A stretch of DNA of 64,000 bases from Lithobates sylvaticus (lineage: Eukaryota > Chordata > Amphibia > Anura > Ranidae): positions 110,130,752 to 110,194,751 of the forward strand of contig CM053033.1 of the NCBI GenBank assembly GCA_028564925.1, read 5' to 3'. A program made the position numbers and the translations under genes. Under the pieces are notes generated by a model. That model had not been told where the DNA came from. It saw only the letters and a program-made list of their open reading frames with translations, and searched no databases. Of the stretch, positions 1 through 10,882 are shown piece after piece. Every line of letters begins with the position of its first letter. The stretch's first letter is position 1.

Positions 1-216
1 CTACAAACAATCATACATTATTGCGATGGTCAGTGGGAAGAATACCCCCTACACTTGTGGTCATTGGGAAGAATTAACCCTTATAGATAACTAAAAAGAA
101 CAATGGTGTCAGTGGGAACTTATCTGAGAGGCAGAAATTGCTCATTGCTCATGGAACCCCTAGCAAACTCTGGAAGAAACCCTAGGGTTCCATGGAACCC
201 TGGTTGAGAAACCCTG
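1..216. repeat. hAT-type MITE fragment, right end only
   Basis: The right edge reads AACCAGGG-type terminal sequence (on the minus strand it begins CAGGGTTTCTCAACCAGGG), a common hAT-like terminus. The interior holds repeated GGTCAGTGGGAAGAAT-like stretches. The left end lies outside the window, so the target duplication cannot be checked. The family assignment is by resemblance only. Confidence 0.45.
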
Positions 217-707
217 CAATAGAGTGTTAATCATACAGACTTTCTTCAAAACATGCTAGTTGTATGGCTGTCATGCTGATCCTTTTGGAGTGTAGTGATG
301 AGAATGTGTGCCAGTTCAGCAAAACAAAACAATGGTGAGGTCAGTTACTGATGTTGGAAGAGATGACCTGACCCACAATGGGCATTCAACTCAAATTAAT
401 CTCAAAGGGTGTTCGGTTGAGGACAGGGTTACTGGAGTCCCTCTATACCAAACTCATTAAATCATGTCTTTGTGGTCTTGGTTTTGTGCACCAATCTAGT
501 AACAAAAAAAGATCCTTCCCCAAACTATTACAAGGATAGCCATGCACAATTATTTAAAATGTCTTTTTATTGTGTAGCATTAACAGTAACCTTCATTGAA
601 AAGACCTGAACTTGGATAGGGAACTTGCATACTTTTAAACAAATGATAACTAAAATGGTGCAAAAAGTGAAGTTATTGCATCAAAGATAATTTTTAAGAA
701 ATTACTG

Positions 708-709
<2 letters not shown>
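217..709. other. Intronic sequence, nothing recognised
   Basis: No plausible coding frame, terminal inverted repeat or RNA gene was seen in this stretch. Confidence 0.5.

Positions 710-710
<1 letters not shown>

Positions 711-769
<59 letters not shown>
711..769. repeat. (AT)n microsatellite
   Basis: An uninterrupted AT dinucleotide run of about 59 bp. It creates an artificial Tyr-Ile repeat in a minus-strand reading frame. Confidence 0.97.
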
Positions 770-770
<1 letters not shown>

Positions 771-1337
771 CAGAGAGGAAATAGGAAAGTTCCAAACCTA
801 AAATGACTAAAATATGCTAGGATGCTAAAGGGGCATAATAGTCTATTAGAAGGTCTTCTTTTTACATCCAAAAACACTAGTAGCAGCTCCTCAATGAGAC
901 TGAAGTAATCTCTGTAGGGAACAAGATGAGACACCAGAGGTCACCAACTAAGTTTAGCATATATGGAAATTATATTGTAGAAGAGAGGAGCATTTCGGAG
1001 AGTCAATGCTCATTTGTTTTTGATGCACCGGTACGCAGCGCCACACCCCCCCCCCCCCACCTTGCAGTCCTCCTATGTGTGACATCATTTCTGGTTCTGT
1101 GCGTTCTGTGTGCTCCATTGTGGCTCCAGCACTTCCTGGATCAGCTGTCTGTGCTGTCCATACAACTGGCAACCTCTACTGTGGACCACAACCATCGACA
1201 TGATTGTGAAAAGAGATATGCCTTTACTTGTTTTTACCATGTGAGTTGCTGCTTGATTTTATACTATTACATTTCCATACATGCTACACTTAGTTGGTGC
1301 CTTCTGCGGTCTCCTTTTGCTTCCATACTTTTAGCTA
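770..1337. other. Intronic sequence, no gene supported
   Basis: A short C-run lies near 1047. An open frame of 158 codons crosses this interval and enters the Tc1 terminus, but it has no recognisable domain and is treated as chance. Confidence 0.5.
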
Positions 1338-1568
1338 CAGTATCTTACAAAAGTGAGTACACCCCTCACACTTTTGTAAATATTTTATTATATCTTTTTT
1401 AGAAATTACACTTTGCTACAATGTAAAGTAGTGAGTGTACAGTTTGTATAACAGTGTAAATTTGCTGTCCCCTCAAAATAAGTCAACACACAGCCATTAA
1501 TGTCTAAACCGCTGGCAACAAAAGTAAGTACACCCCTAAGTGAAAATGTCCAAATTGGGCCCAAAGTG

Positions 1569-2725
1569 TCAATATTTTGTGTGGCCACCATTATTTTCCA
1601 GCACTGCCTTAACCCTCTTGGGCATTGAGTTCACCAGAGCTTCACAGGTTGCCACTGGAGTCCTCTTCCACGATGACATCGCAGAGCTAGTGGATGTTAG
1701 CGACCTTGCGCTACTCCACCTTCCGTTTGAGGATGCCCCAAAGATGCACAATAGGGTTTAGGTCTGGCTACATGCATAGCCAGTTCATCACCTTTACCCT
1801 CAGCTTCTTTAGCAAGGCAGTGGTCGTCTTGGAGGTGTGTTTGGGGTCGTTATCATGTTGGAATACTTCCCTGCGGCCCAGTCCCCGAAGGGAGGGGATC
1901 ATGCTCTGCTTCAGTATGTCACAGTACATGTTGGCATTCATGGTTCCCTCAATGAATTGTAGCTCCCCAGTGTCGGCAGCACTTGTGCAGCCCCAGACCA
2001 TGACACTCCCACCACCATGCTTTACTGTAGGCAAGACACTTGTCTTTGTACTCCTCACCTGGTTGCCGCAACACACGCTTGACACCATCTGAACCAAATA
2101 AGTTTATCTTGGTCTCATCAGACCAGAGGACATGGTTCCAGTAATCCATGTCCTTAGTCTGCTTGTCTTCAGCAAACTGTTTGGGGGCTTTCTTGTGCAT
2201 CATCTTTAGAAGAGGCTTCCTTTTGGGGCGACAGCCATGCAGACCAATTTGATGCAGTGTGAGGTGTATGGTCTGAGCACTGACAGGCTGACCCCTCACC
2301 CCTTCAACCTCTGCAGTAATGCTGGCAGCACTCATATGTCTATTTCCCAAAGACAACTTCTGGATATGACACTGAGCACGTGCACTCAACTTCTTTGGTT
2401 GACCATGGCGAGGCCTGTTCTGAGTGGAACCTGTCCTGTTAAACCGCTGTATGGTCTTGGCCACCATGCTGCAGCTCAGTTTCAGGGTCTTGGCAATCTT
2501 CTTATAGCCTAGGCCAGTGATGGCGAACCTTGGCACTCCAGATGTTTTGGAACTAGATTTGCCATAATGCTCAACTACACTGCAGAGTGCGTTAGCATCA
2601 TGGGAAGTGTAGTTCCAAAACATCTGGGGTGCCAAGGTTTGCCATCCCTGGCCTAGGCTATCTTTATGTAGAGCAACAATTCTTTTTTTCAGATCCTCAG
2701 AGAGTTCTTTGCCATGAGGTGCCAT
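1569..2725 (-). pseudogene. Tc1 transposase pseudogene (family A copy 1)
   Basis: Translation on the minus strand starts MAPHGKELSEDLKKRIVALH at 2725 and ends NNGGHTKY at 1569. The paired helix-turn-helix DNA-binding region (GYKKIAKTLKLS, then SARAQCHIQKL) is followed by a DDE domain. WSDETK carries the first catalytic Asp and FQHDNDPKHTS the second. At the third site the usual PIEHLW reads with GTG in place of GAG, so the catalytic Glu is lost. A hAT MITE interrupts codon 23 or so, and the frame shifts near 2030 and again near 1760. The intact family protein is about 340 residues, so this copy cannot encode an active enzyme. Confidence 0.9.
2515..2650. mobile_element. Short palindromic hAT MITE inside Tc1
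   Basis: The termini are CAGTGATGGCGAACCTTGGC on the left and CAGGGATGGCAAACCTTGGC on the right (reverse complement). An 8-bp GCCTAGGC duplication lies at 2507-2514 and 2651-2658. The other Tc1 copy has a single related site here, which supports a true insertion. The MITE is almost wholly palindromic, with CATGATGC-like inner arms. A second copy is at 29427-29545. Confidence 0.88.
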
Positions 2726-3097
2726 GTTGAACTTCCAGTGACCAGTATGAGAGAATGCGAGCGATAGCACCAAATTTAACACACCTGCTCCCCATTCACA
2801 CCTGAGACCTTGTAACACTAATGAGTCACATGACACCGGGGAGGGAAAAAGGCCAATTGGGCCCAATTTGGACATTTTCACTTAGGGGTGTACTCACTTT
2901 TGTTGCCAGCGGTTTAGACATTAATGGCTGTGTGTTGAGTTATTTTGAGGGGAAAGCAAATTTACACTGTTATACAAGCTGTACACTCACTACTTTACAT
3001 TGTAGCAAAGTGTAATATCTTCAGGGTTGTTGCATGAAAAGAGAATAAAATATTTACAAAAATGTGAGGGGTCTACTCACTTTTGTGAGATACTGTA

Positions 3098-3856
3098 TAT
3101 AGGTAGGTGTGATGGTCAGAGTCTTCGGAGGTTTGCTGTAGGGTCTACCATCAATAATATAGATTGCTTATTTTACAGGTCAGTCTAGTTTTATTCAATG
3201 GGAAATTAGGAATGCCAAATTTCACAAATCTGGTGAGATGAGTAAACAGGGAAAGCCAACTGCTCTAACTAAACAAATCAACCTTAGACTAATATATGTA
3301 GGAAATTGGATTTGGATTGACAGGAGGGGAGGGATATCATTAAACCAGAAAATATTTGTCGCACATGAGAAAACATTGAAAATGGAAAAAGCACATAAAT
3401 ATAGGGCTTTAAACTGAATACGTTGTTGTTATTTATAAGGAGCCACGACACCTTTAAAAAGGGAGATGTAAGAGGAACACCGTGCTATCAAAATCTATCC
3501 CTGGCCCATTTATTCTAACTTGCTGGTTTGATCTGAATTCACTTTCAATATCCTGTAATTACATTAAAGGACACAGCGGGCAGAATGTTCTCTGCAGAAA
3601 GGAAAAAACACTGAAAATGCAATCTGAAATGTCTTAAAGCAGACCCAGGACGCGAAGGGCAGCTCATCCTATTCCATACCCCAGGCTCACACATTTGCAG
3701 CAATCTTTTTTTTTGAGAGCGAATGCTTTTTTTTAAACAGATACCCTCTCTTACTTCATCAATCCTTGCCTAGGAGAGGATGAAGTCAGTGTGGCCTGTC
3801 CATCTGACCCGCAGCCTCCTGGGACACATCATACATCCCAGGCCATACATTTGTAG
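3098..3856. other. Intronic sequence; short dispersed repeat at its right edge
   Basis: No gene is seen. The stretch 3762-3850 (CCTTGCCTAGGAGAGGATGA...) resembles 4826-4920, so the two may be one older repeat split by the insertions between them. Confidence 0.4.
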
Positions 3857-4556
3857 TAGGGTTGCACTGTTACCATTTTTTTATCAGTGAGTATGAGTAC
3901 CGATACTGTCGTTCAAGTACTCGCTGACACAGAGTACTGATACTTTGCGGTGTGATATGCATCAATACAGGAAAAATTGGCGCAAATCACACTGCAAAGA
4001 TTTGCATGTGATTTGAACATGAATGCGGTGCGATTCCTGAAATCGCATGCAATTTCCCTCATTGCCCCTGTGTGTGTGTGTATAGAAAGGAAAAAGTGTC
4101 ATCTAGTGGGCAGTTTATTAAAACGTTAGAACTCACAGTACATATTTGTCTAAATGCAAAATCTGCATTGATGTCCCGTTCCCACCGATGATAGCAAATC
4201 ACGGCAGCTGGAGGTGCCCACAGGGCTGCAGGATAACTTTGGGGACCATATGGGTATAGGGCAGAAGTGATGTCAGCTTGGGGGTGGACCTCCCTATACA
4301 TCTCCTCCAGCCCTGTGAGCATCTCCAGCAGCTGTGACTTGCTATCATCGACGAGACCGGGACACCTATGCAGATTTTGCATTTGGACAGATATGTACTG
4401 TGAGTTCTAACACCGAACAAACTGCCCACTAGATTACACTTTTTCCTTTCTATACACACATTCACATTCATTTTGTATTGACTCAAATTGCACTGCAAAG
4501 TATCGGTTTCAGTATCAGGAGCATTTGCACGAGTACTGATACTGGTGCAAACACTA
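3857..4556. mobile_element. hAT-like non-autonomous element
   Basis: The left terminus is TAGGGTTGCACTGTTACC and the right end reads ...GGTGCAAACACTA, a diverged inverted match. The internal termini repeat GAGTACTGATAC and GTATCGG motifs. A related right end (GGTGCAACCCTA) lies at 51300-51382. The target duplication is not clear. The centre carries a separate fold-back at 4074-4460. Confidence 0.55.
4074..4460. repeat. Fold-back with arms of about 105 bp
   Basis: The left arm 4074-4178 (GTGTGTATAGAAAGGAAAAA...) is the reverse complement of 4357-4460 with a few differences, around a loop of about 180 bp. It lies inside the hAT-like element and is probably a nested MITE. Confidence 0.75.
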
Positions 4557-5650
4557 AAGCTCCATGCACACTGGAGCTCAAAAAAGATTTTCCTAGATGG
4601 CAGATTGCTGGCAGAAAACGCTGGTTGAAAAACGCGCTTTTAACAGCGTTTTGTACTAGCGTTTATTCGTGTTTATGTGCGTTTTTAGCATTAGCGTTTA
4701 TGGGCGTTTTTAATAAAAATACACAGAGGATACTTCAAAAATCCCACAACTCATTCCCAAACTCCCACAATGCATTGAAAAAATAGAACGCGGAATGCTA
4801 ATTGACAGGTGCCCACTTCCGATTCTTTATTCCTTGCCTAGGTGGGGGTGATTTGAGTGTCCTAGGGCATGTCACACATTCCAGGAGGCTTTAGTACCGG
4901 TCTTACAGCATACATCAGGAAGTCACATCCGGCTGTCACATCCAAGATGGTGGCGCCAGAGAGCCAAAGCCTGGGGAAGAATCAGCTATAGAGCTATACT
5001 CAATTAAACTGGTAAACGTCTGTCTTTTATCAGGTGGCCGACCCAATGGCTTCAGTATTTCTGACTTAATTTGACTTTTCTCTAAGTTTACTGACCTGCA
5101 TACTTGTTCTGTGTCTCAATGAGTACTGATCTCAAGGGGTTGGGGTAAAAGTCAGGCAAATAGCATTTTCAGAAGAGGGTCAAGGATGGCATCTTTATCA
5201 GAATCTGTAAGTACAGAAATGGTAAATCCTGTATTTCTGTCCTGACAGGTTTATCTTAAACTTTCAGCTCAAACCCAATATGTGTACTGTGGAAGGAAAA
5301 TGGAAAGGCGCGTTTCTCTCAGCACAGCTGCGGCTGGAATACTTTTCACATCACATTATTATTAACAGCACAATTCAAAACTACCTGTGCACCTGCAGGA
5401 GAAAAAAAAACATGTTTTCCCAAAAAAACGTGACTTGATCAGAAGGAAATGTATAAAATGTATAAAAACTGACCCTTGCAGTGTTGCTCCCTCAGCACTG
5501 TAGGGGTTAAAAAAAAAAAAAAAAAAAAAAAAACTATGACAGGCAGGGTTTATATGACAGCAGAGACCCCAATAGTCAGTTTTTAAAATTTCCCCCCACC
5601 CTAATGGTCTCTTCTGTCATAAATGCTTCTCCCTGCCAGTCAGTGGTAAT
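4557..5650. other. MITE-like sequence and unassigned intronic DNA
   Basis: The part 4557-4800 starts AGCTCCATGCACACTGGAGC and is full of GCGTTTT/AAAACGC repeats, typical of small frog MITEs. No right end was fixed. An A-run occupies 5510-5533. No gene is supported. Confidence 0.4.
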
Positions 5651-5722
5651 GCATAGCCCCCAACTGTCCCTGATTTCAAGGGACTGTCCCTCATTCGGAA
5701 CAATGTCCCTCTGCCCCTTAGT
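5651..5722. repeat. hAT MITE terminus (CCCAACTGTCCCTGATT type)
   Basis: This matches, in inverse orientation, the right end of the complete element at 30919-31599 (TTGGGAGCTATG side). Only one end is recognised here. Confidence 0.5.
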
Positions 5723-7042
5723 TTAATCCCGCATTAAAGGCTGACTTTTTTTTTCTTTGCTCCCTCAGGCTTCCTCTCAGCTGCACATCCAGTCCCCCAG
5801 AGCTGCCCCTTTTTTCGCCACCCCATGAGTCTAAGGCACTCTGACGTCATTGCGTACAATGCAGGACCAATGGTTGTGCATTTTAAGTGAGGACACCATG
5901 TGCCTTCCCACAACCCGGAGCATTGGAGGAAGCGAAGCATTAGCTGCTGTGAGAGCAAAGAATAAGGTAAGTATAACTGGTTGTTGAACTCCCCCTAGAC
6001 AACAAACGTTTAACCCTTGCAGTGTAGGGGGAACTCCACTGCATGGGTACATTTTTTTCTTTTATCTGGAGGTCAGTATTAAATGTGGCCCCTCCTCCTC
6101 CTCGCTGAATAAAACAAAGAACAAACCCCTGTCGGGGAAAAAAGTTAGATATTTTACTCACCTTTCCTCTGACTTCTGTACTGCATGAGATCTCAGGGAA
6201 TGCTGAATATCCCAAAGTTGGGAGAATATTCTGCAGAACGGAGCAGGATCATCTTCTTAGCAAGATTTGGCTACCCAACATTCCCAAGGATAGTAAAGAA
6301 AGGACTCCCTGGAGCCGCACATCCGTGCTGTTCCTATACTGGGTGTATGAATGGCAACCTGAGCCTGGACTCCAACCAGGCCACGCCCCCAATGTGTTTC
6401 ACCCCGCCCCCTCCAAGCTTAGTCATCCCCATGACTAGGTTCCGAAAGGCGGATTTAGAAAAGGGTGGGAGCAAGTTTAAGCATTGTTAGCAACTGCCCA
6501 GAATTCTAATTGAATGTTCTGCCAACACACCTCAAACCACACCCAGAAAACATACCAGCACCTATGCTAGCAGCACACCATAACACATAATAGTGCATAG
6601 CCATGCATTGTGTTTAAGTGCATCTCTGTCGGAAAGGTACATTGGGGTGCTATTTAGAAAGACTGGCGCCCCCACACCAATGCAAGTAACATGCAGTGCC
6701 ACGCGCTCCCACACTGCAGAAATCTGAAACAAACTTACTGGCTCTGTTTCTGCTCTGGTACCTGGATGAGGGATATTCCTACATTGTTCAACTGATGTGA
6801 AACTAATAGTTCCAGTCAAGCCACCCTGAGGGCTGACACCTCAATCTTTACAGAGGCCAGACAGCCACATCCTGCCACAATGTATCTACACACCGGACAT
6901 TCCCAGCAGCTCACCTTTCAGCAGTTTTCATCCTCCGCAGAACAAGCAAGAGTCTCTTGAGTGCTAGCTCCAAAGCCAAGCTCGTATAGGTCTGTCAAGC
7001 AGTCTCCAGGAAAATGGCCACCGACACATAGACAGTACAGTA
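5723..7042. other. Intronic sequence, no gene recognised
   Basis: Short open frames on both strands show no domain. The segment 6370-6430 (CAATGTGTTTCACCCCG) resembles 48525-48560, so it is probably a degraded dispersed repeat. Confidence 0.4.
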
Positions 7043-7150
7043 TACAGTGATAAGCTTGGGTGTATGCAAACCTGCCAGGAAGCTTCCTGGCAAGCTTGCA
7101 TACCTGGGTTCGGATCCTAAACCAAACACACCTGAGCTTATCACTGATCA
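7043..7150. repeat. Imperfect palindrome of about 105 bp
   Basis: The centre is CCAGGAAGCTTCCTGG, with outer arms GTATGCAA/TTGCATAC and CAGTGATAAGCTT/ GAGCTTATCACTG. It could fold into a long hairpin and is probably a small fold-back repeat. Confidence 0.65.
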
Positions 7151-7617
7151 ACAGTGAGCATGCCTCTGCTCCATACTGACTGCTAGGGATGCGTTTCCCC
7201 TGGAGACCATAGATGAATGACATCCTTAATGCACAGCAATGGTCCCTAATATGCAGCTGATTATGTTGACAGCTCTTCTGCTACCTGTCCTTGATGTAGA
7301 TATTTTATGTTAAGATAATTGTCCCAGTTGACATTGCCAGGTGTCAAAGAAGGAGGTCACTGACCCCATCAAAATTTTGCTATGGGGCCCCACGCATAGT
7401 AGCTACACCCCTAAACGCAACACATATTAATGGCAAAAATATTATGCAACGCATGCAGCACAGATGTTATAGTTTGTCTACAAGTGTAAACGAACCCTTA
7501 AAATAGGAGGGCAGTGGCAGTTGGTAAACTGCAGGAACAGCGTCACTTTTGCTTTGTAACATGTAATCACTCTACATTAAAGAGCCATCCCAACATGTCA
7601 TGCAGAAAATCAAGGTC
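7151..7617. other. Intronic sequence, nothing recognised
   Basis: No gene, terminal repeat or RNA motif seen. Confidence 0.5.
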
Positions 7618-7633
7618 TATAAGGGCTCATGCA

Positions 7634-8472
7634 AAAAATAAAAGTGCAGCGCTTAAATAATAGTCCAAAGAAGACTCCATCCAAGAATGAGTGTTCAATG
7701 TTAATTCAATCGGTGATAAGCAAGGGATAGCGAGACCCATCACCAGCACCCAACAATACAGCCCCTTACCATATGTAGTGGACCCTCATCACAAAGGTCA
7801 CATCAGCATGTATAAGGTATAGTAAGGTAAGAAGGAAGCCCATCAATCTTCATACATTTAGTCGGCGAAGAGACGCTACTGCATGCTGGGACACGGCCAA
7901 TTTTTCTGTTGGGGAAAGGCTGCTTACATACAAACAGAGCTTGTTTTTGTTTGTCAGCAAATGTGAGTGCAATTTCAATCATTTTTATATGAATAAATCT
8001 TATCCTGATGTACTGCGCAATGAGGTTTATCTCCTTTTGTCTACATGGAATGACACATATGTGGTGAATACCGCTGGAGTGTAATTTTGAACAAGGAGAG
8101 TTATACCTGGGTTTGCTGCATCCACTATCCAGTCTGCTGCCAATAAGTGTATGAAGATTTATGGGCTTCCTTCTTACCTTACTATACCTTATACATGCTG
8201 ATGTGACCTTTGTGATGAAGGTCCACTACATAGGGTAAGCGGCTACATTGTTGGGTGCTGGTGATGGGTCTCGCTATTCCTTGCTTATCACCGATGGAAT
8301 TACCATTGAACATTTCTTATTGGATGGAGCCTTTTTTGGACTATTATTTAAGCGCTGCACCCTTATTTTATATATATTTTATTGACTTTTATTCAATATT
8401 TTGCTGGCTGCTGATGTTTCATAGAATTCACTGATGCCAAGAATCTTTAGCGCAACATATTGTATTTTTATG
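7634..8472. mobile_element. Inverted-arm insertion with 16-bp target duplication
   Basis: An identical 16-bp sequence, TATAAGGGCTCATGCA, flanks both sides (7618-7633 and 8473-8488). Inside, about 220 bp at 7640-7860 is the reverse complement of about 8140-8370, separated by about 280 bp of unique sequence. The right part continues about 100 bp beyond the arm, so these are not DNA-transposon terminal repeats. A long duplication plus internal inverted arms recalls Penelope-like retroelement copies. No coding frame is present and no ribozyme core was found in it. Confidence 0.72.
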
Positions 8473-8488
8473 TATAAGGGCTCATGCA

Positions 8489-9500
8489 CAACAATGTAAG
8501 AGAACCTCTGCAAAATCTTTCCCGGGACCTACAGCGCTGATGGCTGCATTAAGCATGCACATGGAGATATGCTTGGAACGCAGACCATCTGCTCTCAGAA
8601 CATACATCCATGCAGATGTTTTACACAACTCCCGAAGCATTACAGTGTAGAGTCACATCTTCTAATTGCTATCTATGGAAGGCTGTATGCAGAAGCTGCG
8701 GGTCCCGGGATTTTTTTTTACCAAAGCTCTGGACACTTTACGACCCCCTCATGGCCATTGCCTCATCTCCCACATAGCCTTTGAACTGCTCTGGTGAACA
8801 GCACCAGAGGAAGATGAGCCAACTCCTAAAATGGTGCATTAGAATGAATGCATAGTGGTTCTGTACATAGTTTCTTCAATGTCAGGGCCTTAAACATTTG
8901 ATAATAAAGTGGTAGTAAACACTTTTTTTTAATTTTACCTACAGGTATGCTTATAATAAAGCTTACCTCTAGGTAAAATTAATATCTCGCAAACATGCAC
9001 TGTTTAAGAGATATTCCAGCGAGCAGCAGCCAGGGACGTCACCGGCGCATGCACGCTAAAGGAAGTCTGTGTGTTGTGGAGGAGACATAATCATGCATAA
9101 TGATTGGCAGTGACATTGGAGTGAATCGCGGCTCAGCCAATCAGACGGCTGGAGTCCCCGAACCCGGAAAGAAGACCGGGTGAAGATGGAAGGGCTGTGT
9201 GCTTGGATAAGGGTCTAGTATAGATTTCTGGTATAGTTTTTTTACCAATATTTTTTTTGCCAGCAATTCTTGTTTTTACATTCAGCTGTCAGCGGGAACC
9301 CCGCTGACCGCTGATGACTCATCGGTTGTTAAGGATGCAACAGGCGGCTTACCGGCCCACTCCTTAATAACCATCTATACATCTATACACAGTTTGTTAT
9401 GGAGAAAAAAACGCATCAAAAACGCAAAACATTTTTTTGATGCGGGTCCATGAAGTCTATTACAACAATCTGCTGCGGGAAAAACAGCCCCTGACCCTTT
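8489..9500. other. Fragments of TTAA-type frog repeats, no gene
   Basis: 8905-9370 begins with AAAGTGGTAGTAAACAC and includes CAGCTGTCAGCGGGAACC, a stretch repeated at 50843-50915 and near 51252. It is read as fragments of TTAA-flanked, T2/Kolobok-like non-autonomous elements. Boundaries are not resolved. Confidence 0.4.
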
Positions 9501-10469
9501 TTAACCAGTTGACATCCGCGCTATGGCCGAATGACAGCCACAGCAAAGATCTCAATTCCCGGGAGGCCGTCATATGACGTCCTCCCCTGTGCACGCTCCC
9601 TGCGCATGCCCTATAGGGCGCACGTGGAGCGTGCTGTGATCACTGAGTCACTGAGACTCGGGTGATCAGCGATCCGAGTAAGGGGCGGGGGGGGCCGGGG
9701 CGTGTCCCTTACCATTCACCGAGTCACTGAGACTCGGGTGATCAGTGATACGAGTAAGGGGCGGGTCCCGGCCCCTTACCATGACAGCTGATCACATGAT
9801 CAAAACAAAAGCTCGGTGATCGGTTTATTTCTCCTCACGCTGACAGCGGAGGAGAAAAAAAAAGCAGATCACCGGCTCATCTTAAAGGGACATCGGTCCC
9901 GAAATTATGCCACCTGTCAATGCCCACAAGTGCCACCTGTCAATGCCCACAAGTGCCACCTGTCGATGTCCATAAGTGCCACCTGTCAATGCCCATAAGT
10001 GCCACCTATCAATGCCCACAAGTGCCACCTATCAATGCCCACCAGTGCTGCCAATCAGTGCCACCTAAACGTGCTGCCTATCAGTGTAACCCATCAGTGC
10101 CCATCACTGCCACCCATCACTGCCACCCATCACTGCCACCTATTGGTGCCCGTCACTGCCGCCTCATCAGTGTACATCAATGACGGACAAAAATTACCCA
10201 TTTTAAATTTTTATAACAAAATTTAAAAAAAAACATTTTTTTTTTTTAATTCTGCCTTTTTACATTTTTTTTTACAAAAAATAAAAATCGCAGAGGTGAT
10301 CAAATACCACCAAAAGAAATCTCTATTTGGGGGAAAAAAATGCTAAAAATTTCATTTGGGTACAGTGTTGTATGACCGCGCAATTGTCATTCAAAATGCG
10401 TCAGCGCTGAAAGCTGAAAATTGGTCTGGATAGGAGGGGGGTTTAAGTGCCCAGTAAGCAAGTGGTTAA
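9501..10469. mobile_element. TTAACCACTTG-family element, copy 1
   Basis: It starts TTAACCAGTTGACATCCGCG and ends GCAAGTGGTTAA, giving matching inverted ends with TTAA at both borders (probably the target duplication). Length is about 969 bp. It has the family layout: a CpG-rich part with a direct repeat of CACTGAGTCACTGAGACTCG (9639 and 9720), then a minisatellite, then an A-rich part with GAGGTGATCAAATACC. Copies at 27987-29088 and 30526-33050 have nearly the same net length once nested insertions are subtracted. No transposase is encoded. Confidence 0.75.
9905..10185. repeat. Minisatellite within TTAACCACTTG element
   Basis: Degenerate tandem units of about 20-22 bp built on GCCACCTGTCAATGCCCA. 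It produces repetitive Cys-His-rich frames in several phases, which are not genes. The same array, on the opposite strand pattern, occurs at 28203-28620. Confidence 0.85.
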
Positions 10470-10614
10470 AAACGCACAGGCTGAAAAACTGAAAAACGAA
10501 TAGATGTAAACGTGTACCATAGGAAACCATGTTAAATGGACTGTAGTGCATTTCTGCAAACCACACTAAAAAATGCATGGGTGTGAACATAGGGTTAATG
10601 TCTTACAGTTAATT

Positions 10615-10882
10615 TTTTTTGAAAGTAGCCACAACCTGAGTAGATAAGTCTGTCCTCTGCCAGCATGCTGCAAGACACTTGGGATAGGGGCTTCAGTGCA
10701 GAGGACATACTCCCAACTCAGTAAAGCCCTGCTGTCAGTAAAGCTCATATTCCTTGCTTATTGGAGATCTCTAGCTCTGGTTTATCAGGAAGTGTGCTGG
10801 AGCTCTACAAAGAACAAGGCTCCCACTTTGAAGCATGCTGACAGGGGACATGCTTTTCTACTCAGGCTATGGCTGTTTTTTA
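10615..10882. repeat. Inverted repeat, arms of about 65 bp
   Basis: 10615-10680 (AGCCACAACCTGAGTAGATA...) is the imperfect reverse complement of about 10815-10880 (...CTACTCAGGCTATGGCTG), separated by about 135 bp. Probably a small non-autonomous element. Confidence 0.6.

Larger units (their letters stand above)
1338..3095 (-). mobile_element. Tc1-like DNA transposon, family A, copy 1
   Basis: Both ends begin CAGTATCT(T/C)ACAAAAGTGAG and are flanked by TA (1336-1337 and 3096-3097), the Tc1/mariner target. The terminal inverted repeats are long, about 220 bp. Each carries a second internal copy of the AAGTGAGTACACCCCT motif, which fits an IR/DR-type terminus. The element is about 1.76 kb including a nested 136-bp MITE and carries one transposase remnant on the minus strand. 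A second copy of the same family lies at 24489-26809. Confidence 0.93.

Noticed and set aside
926-1402. 158-codon plus-strand frame
   Set aside because: No domain, contains a C-run, and its end is the Tc1 terminal repeat; treated as chance.
5510-5533. A-run as the tail of a processed pseudogene or LINE
   Set aside because: No coding remnant or target duplication upstream.
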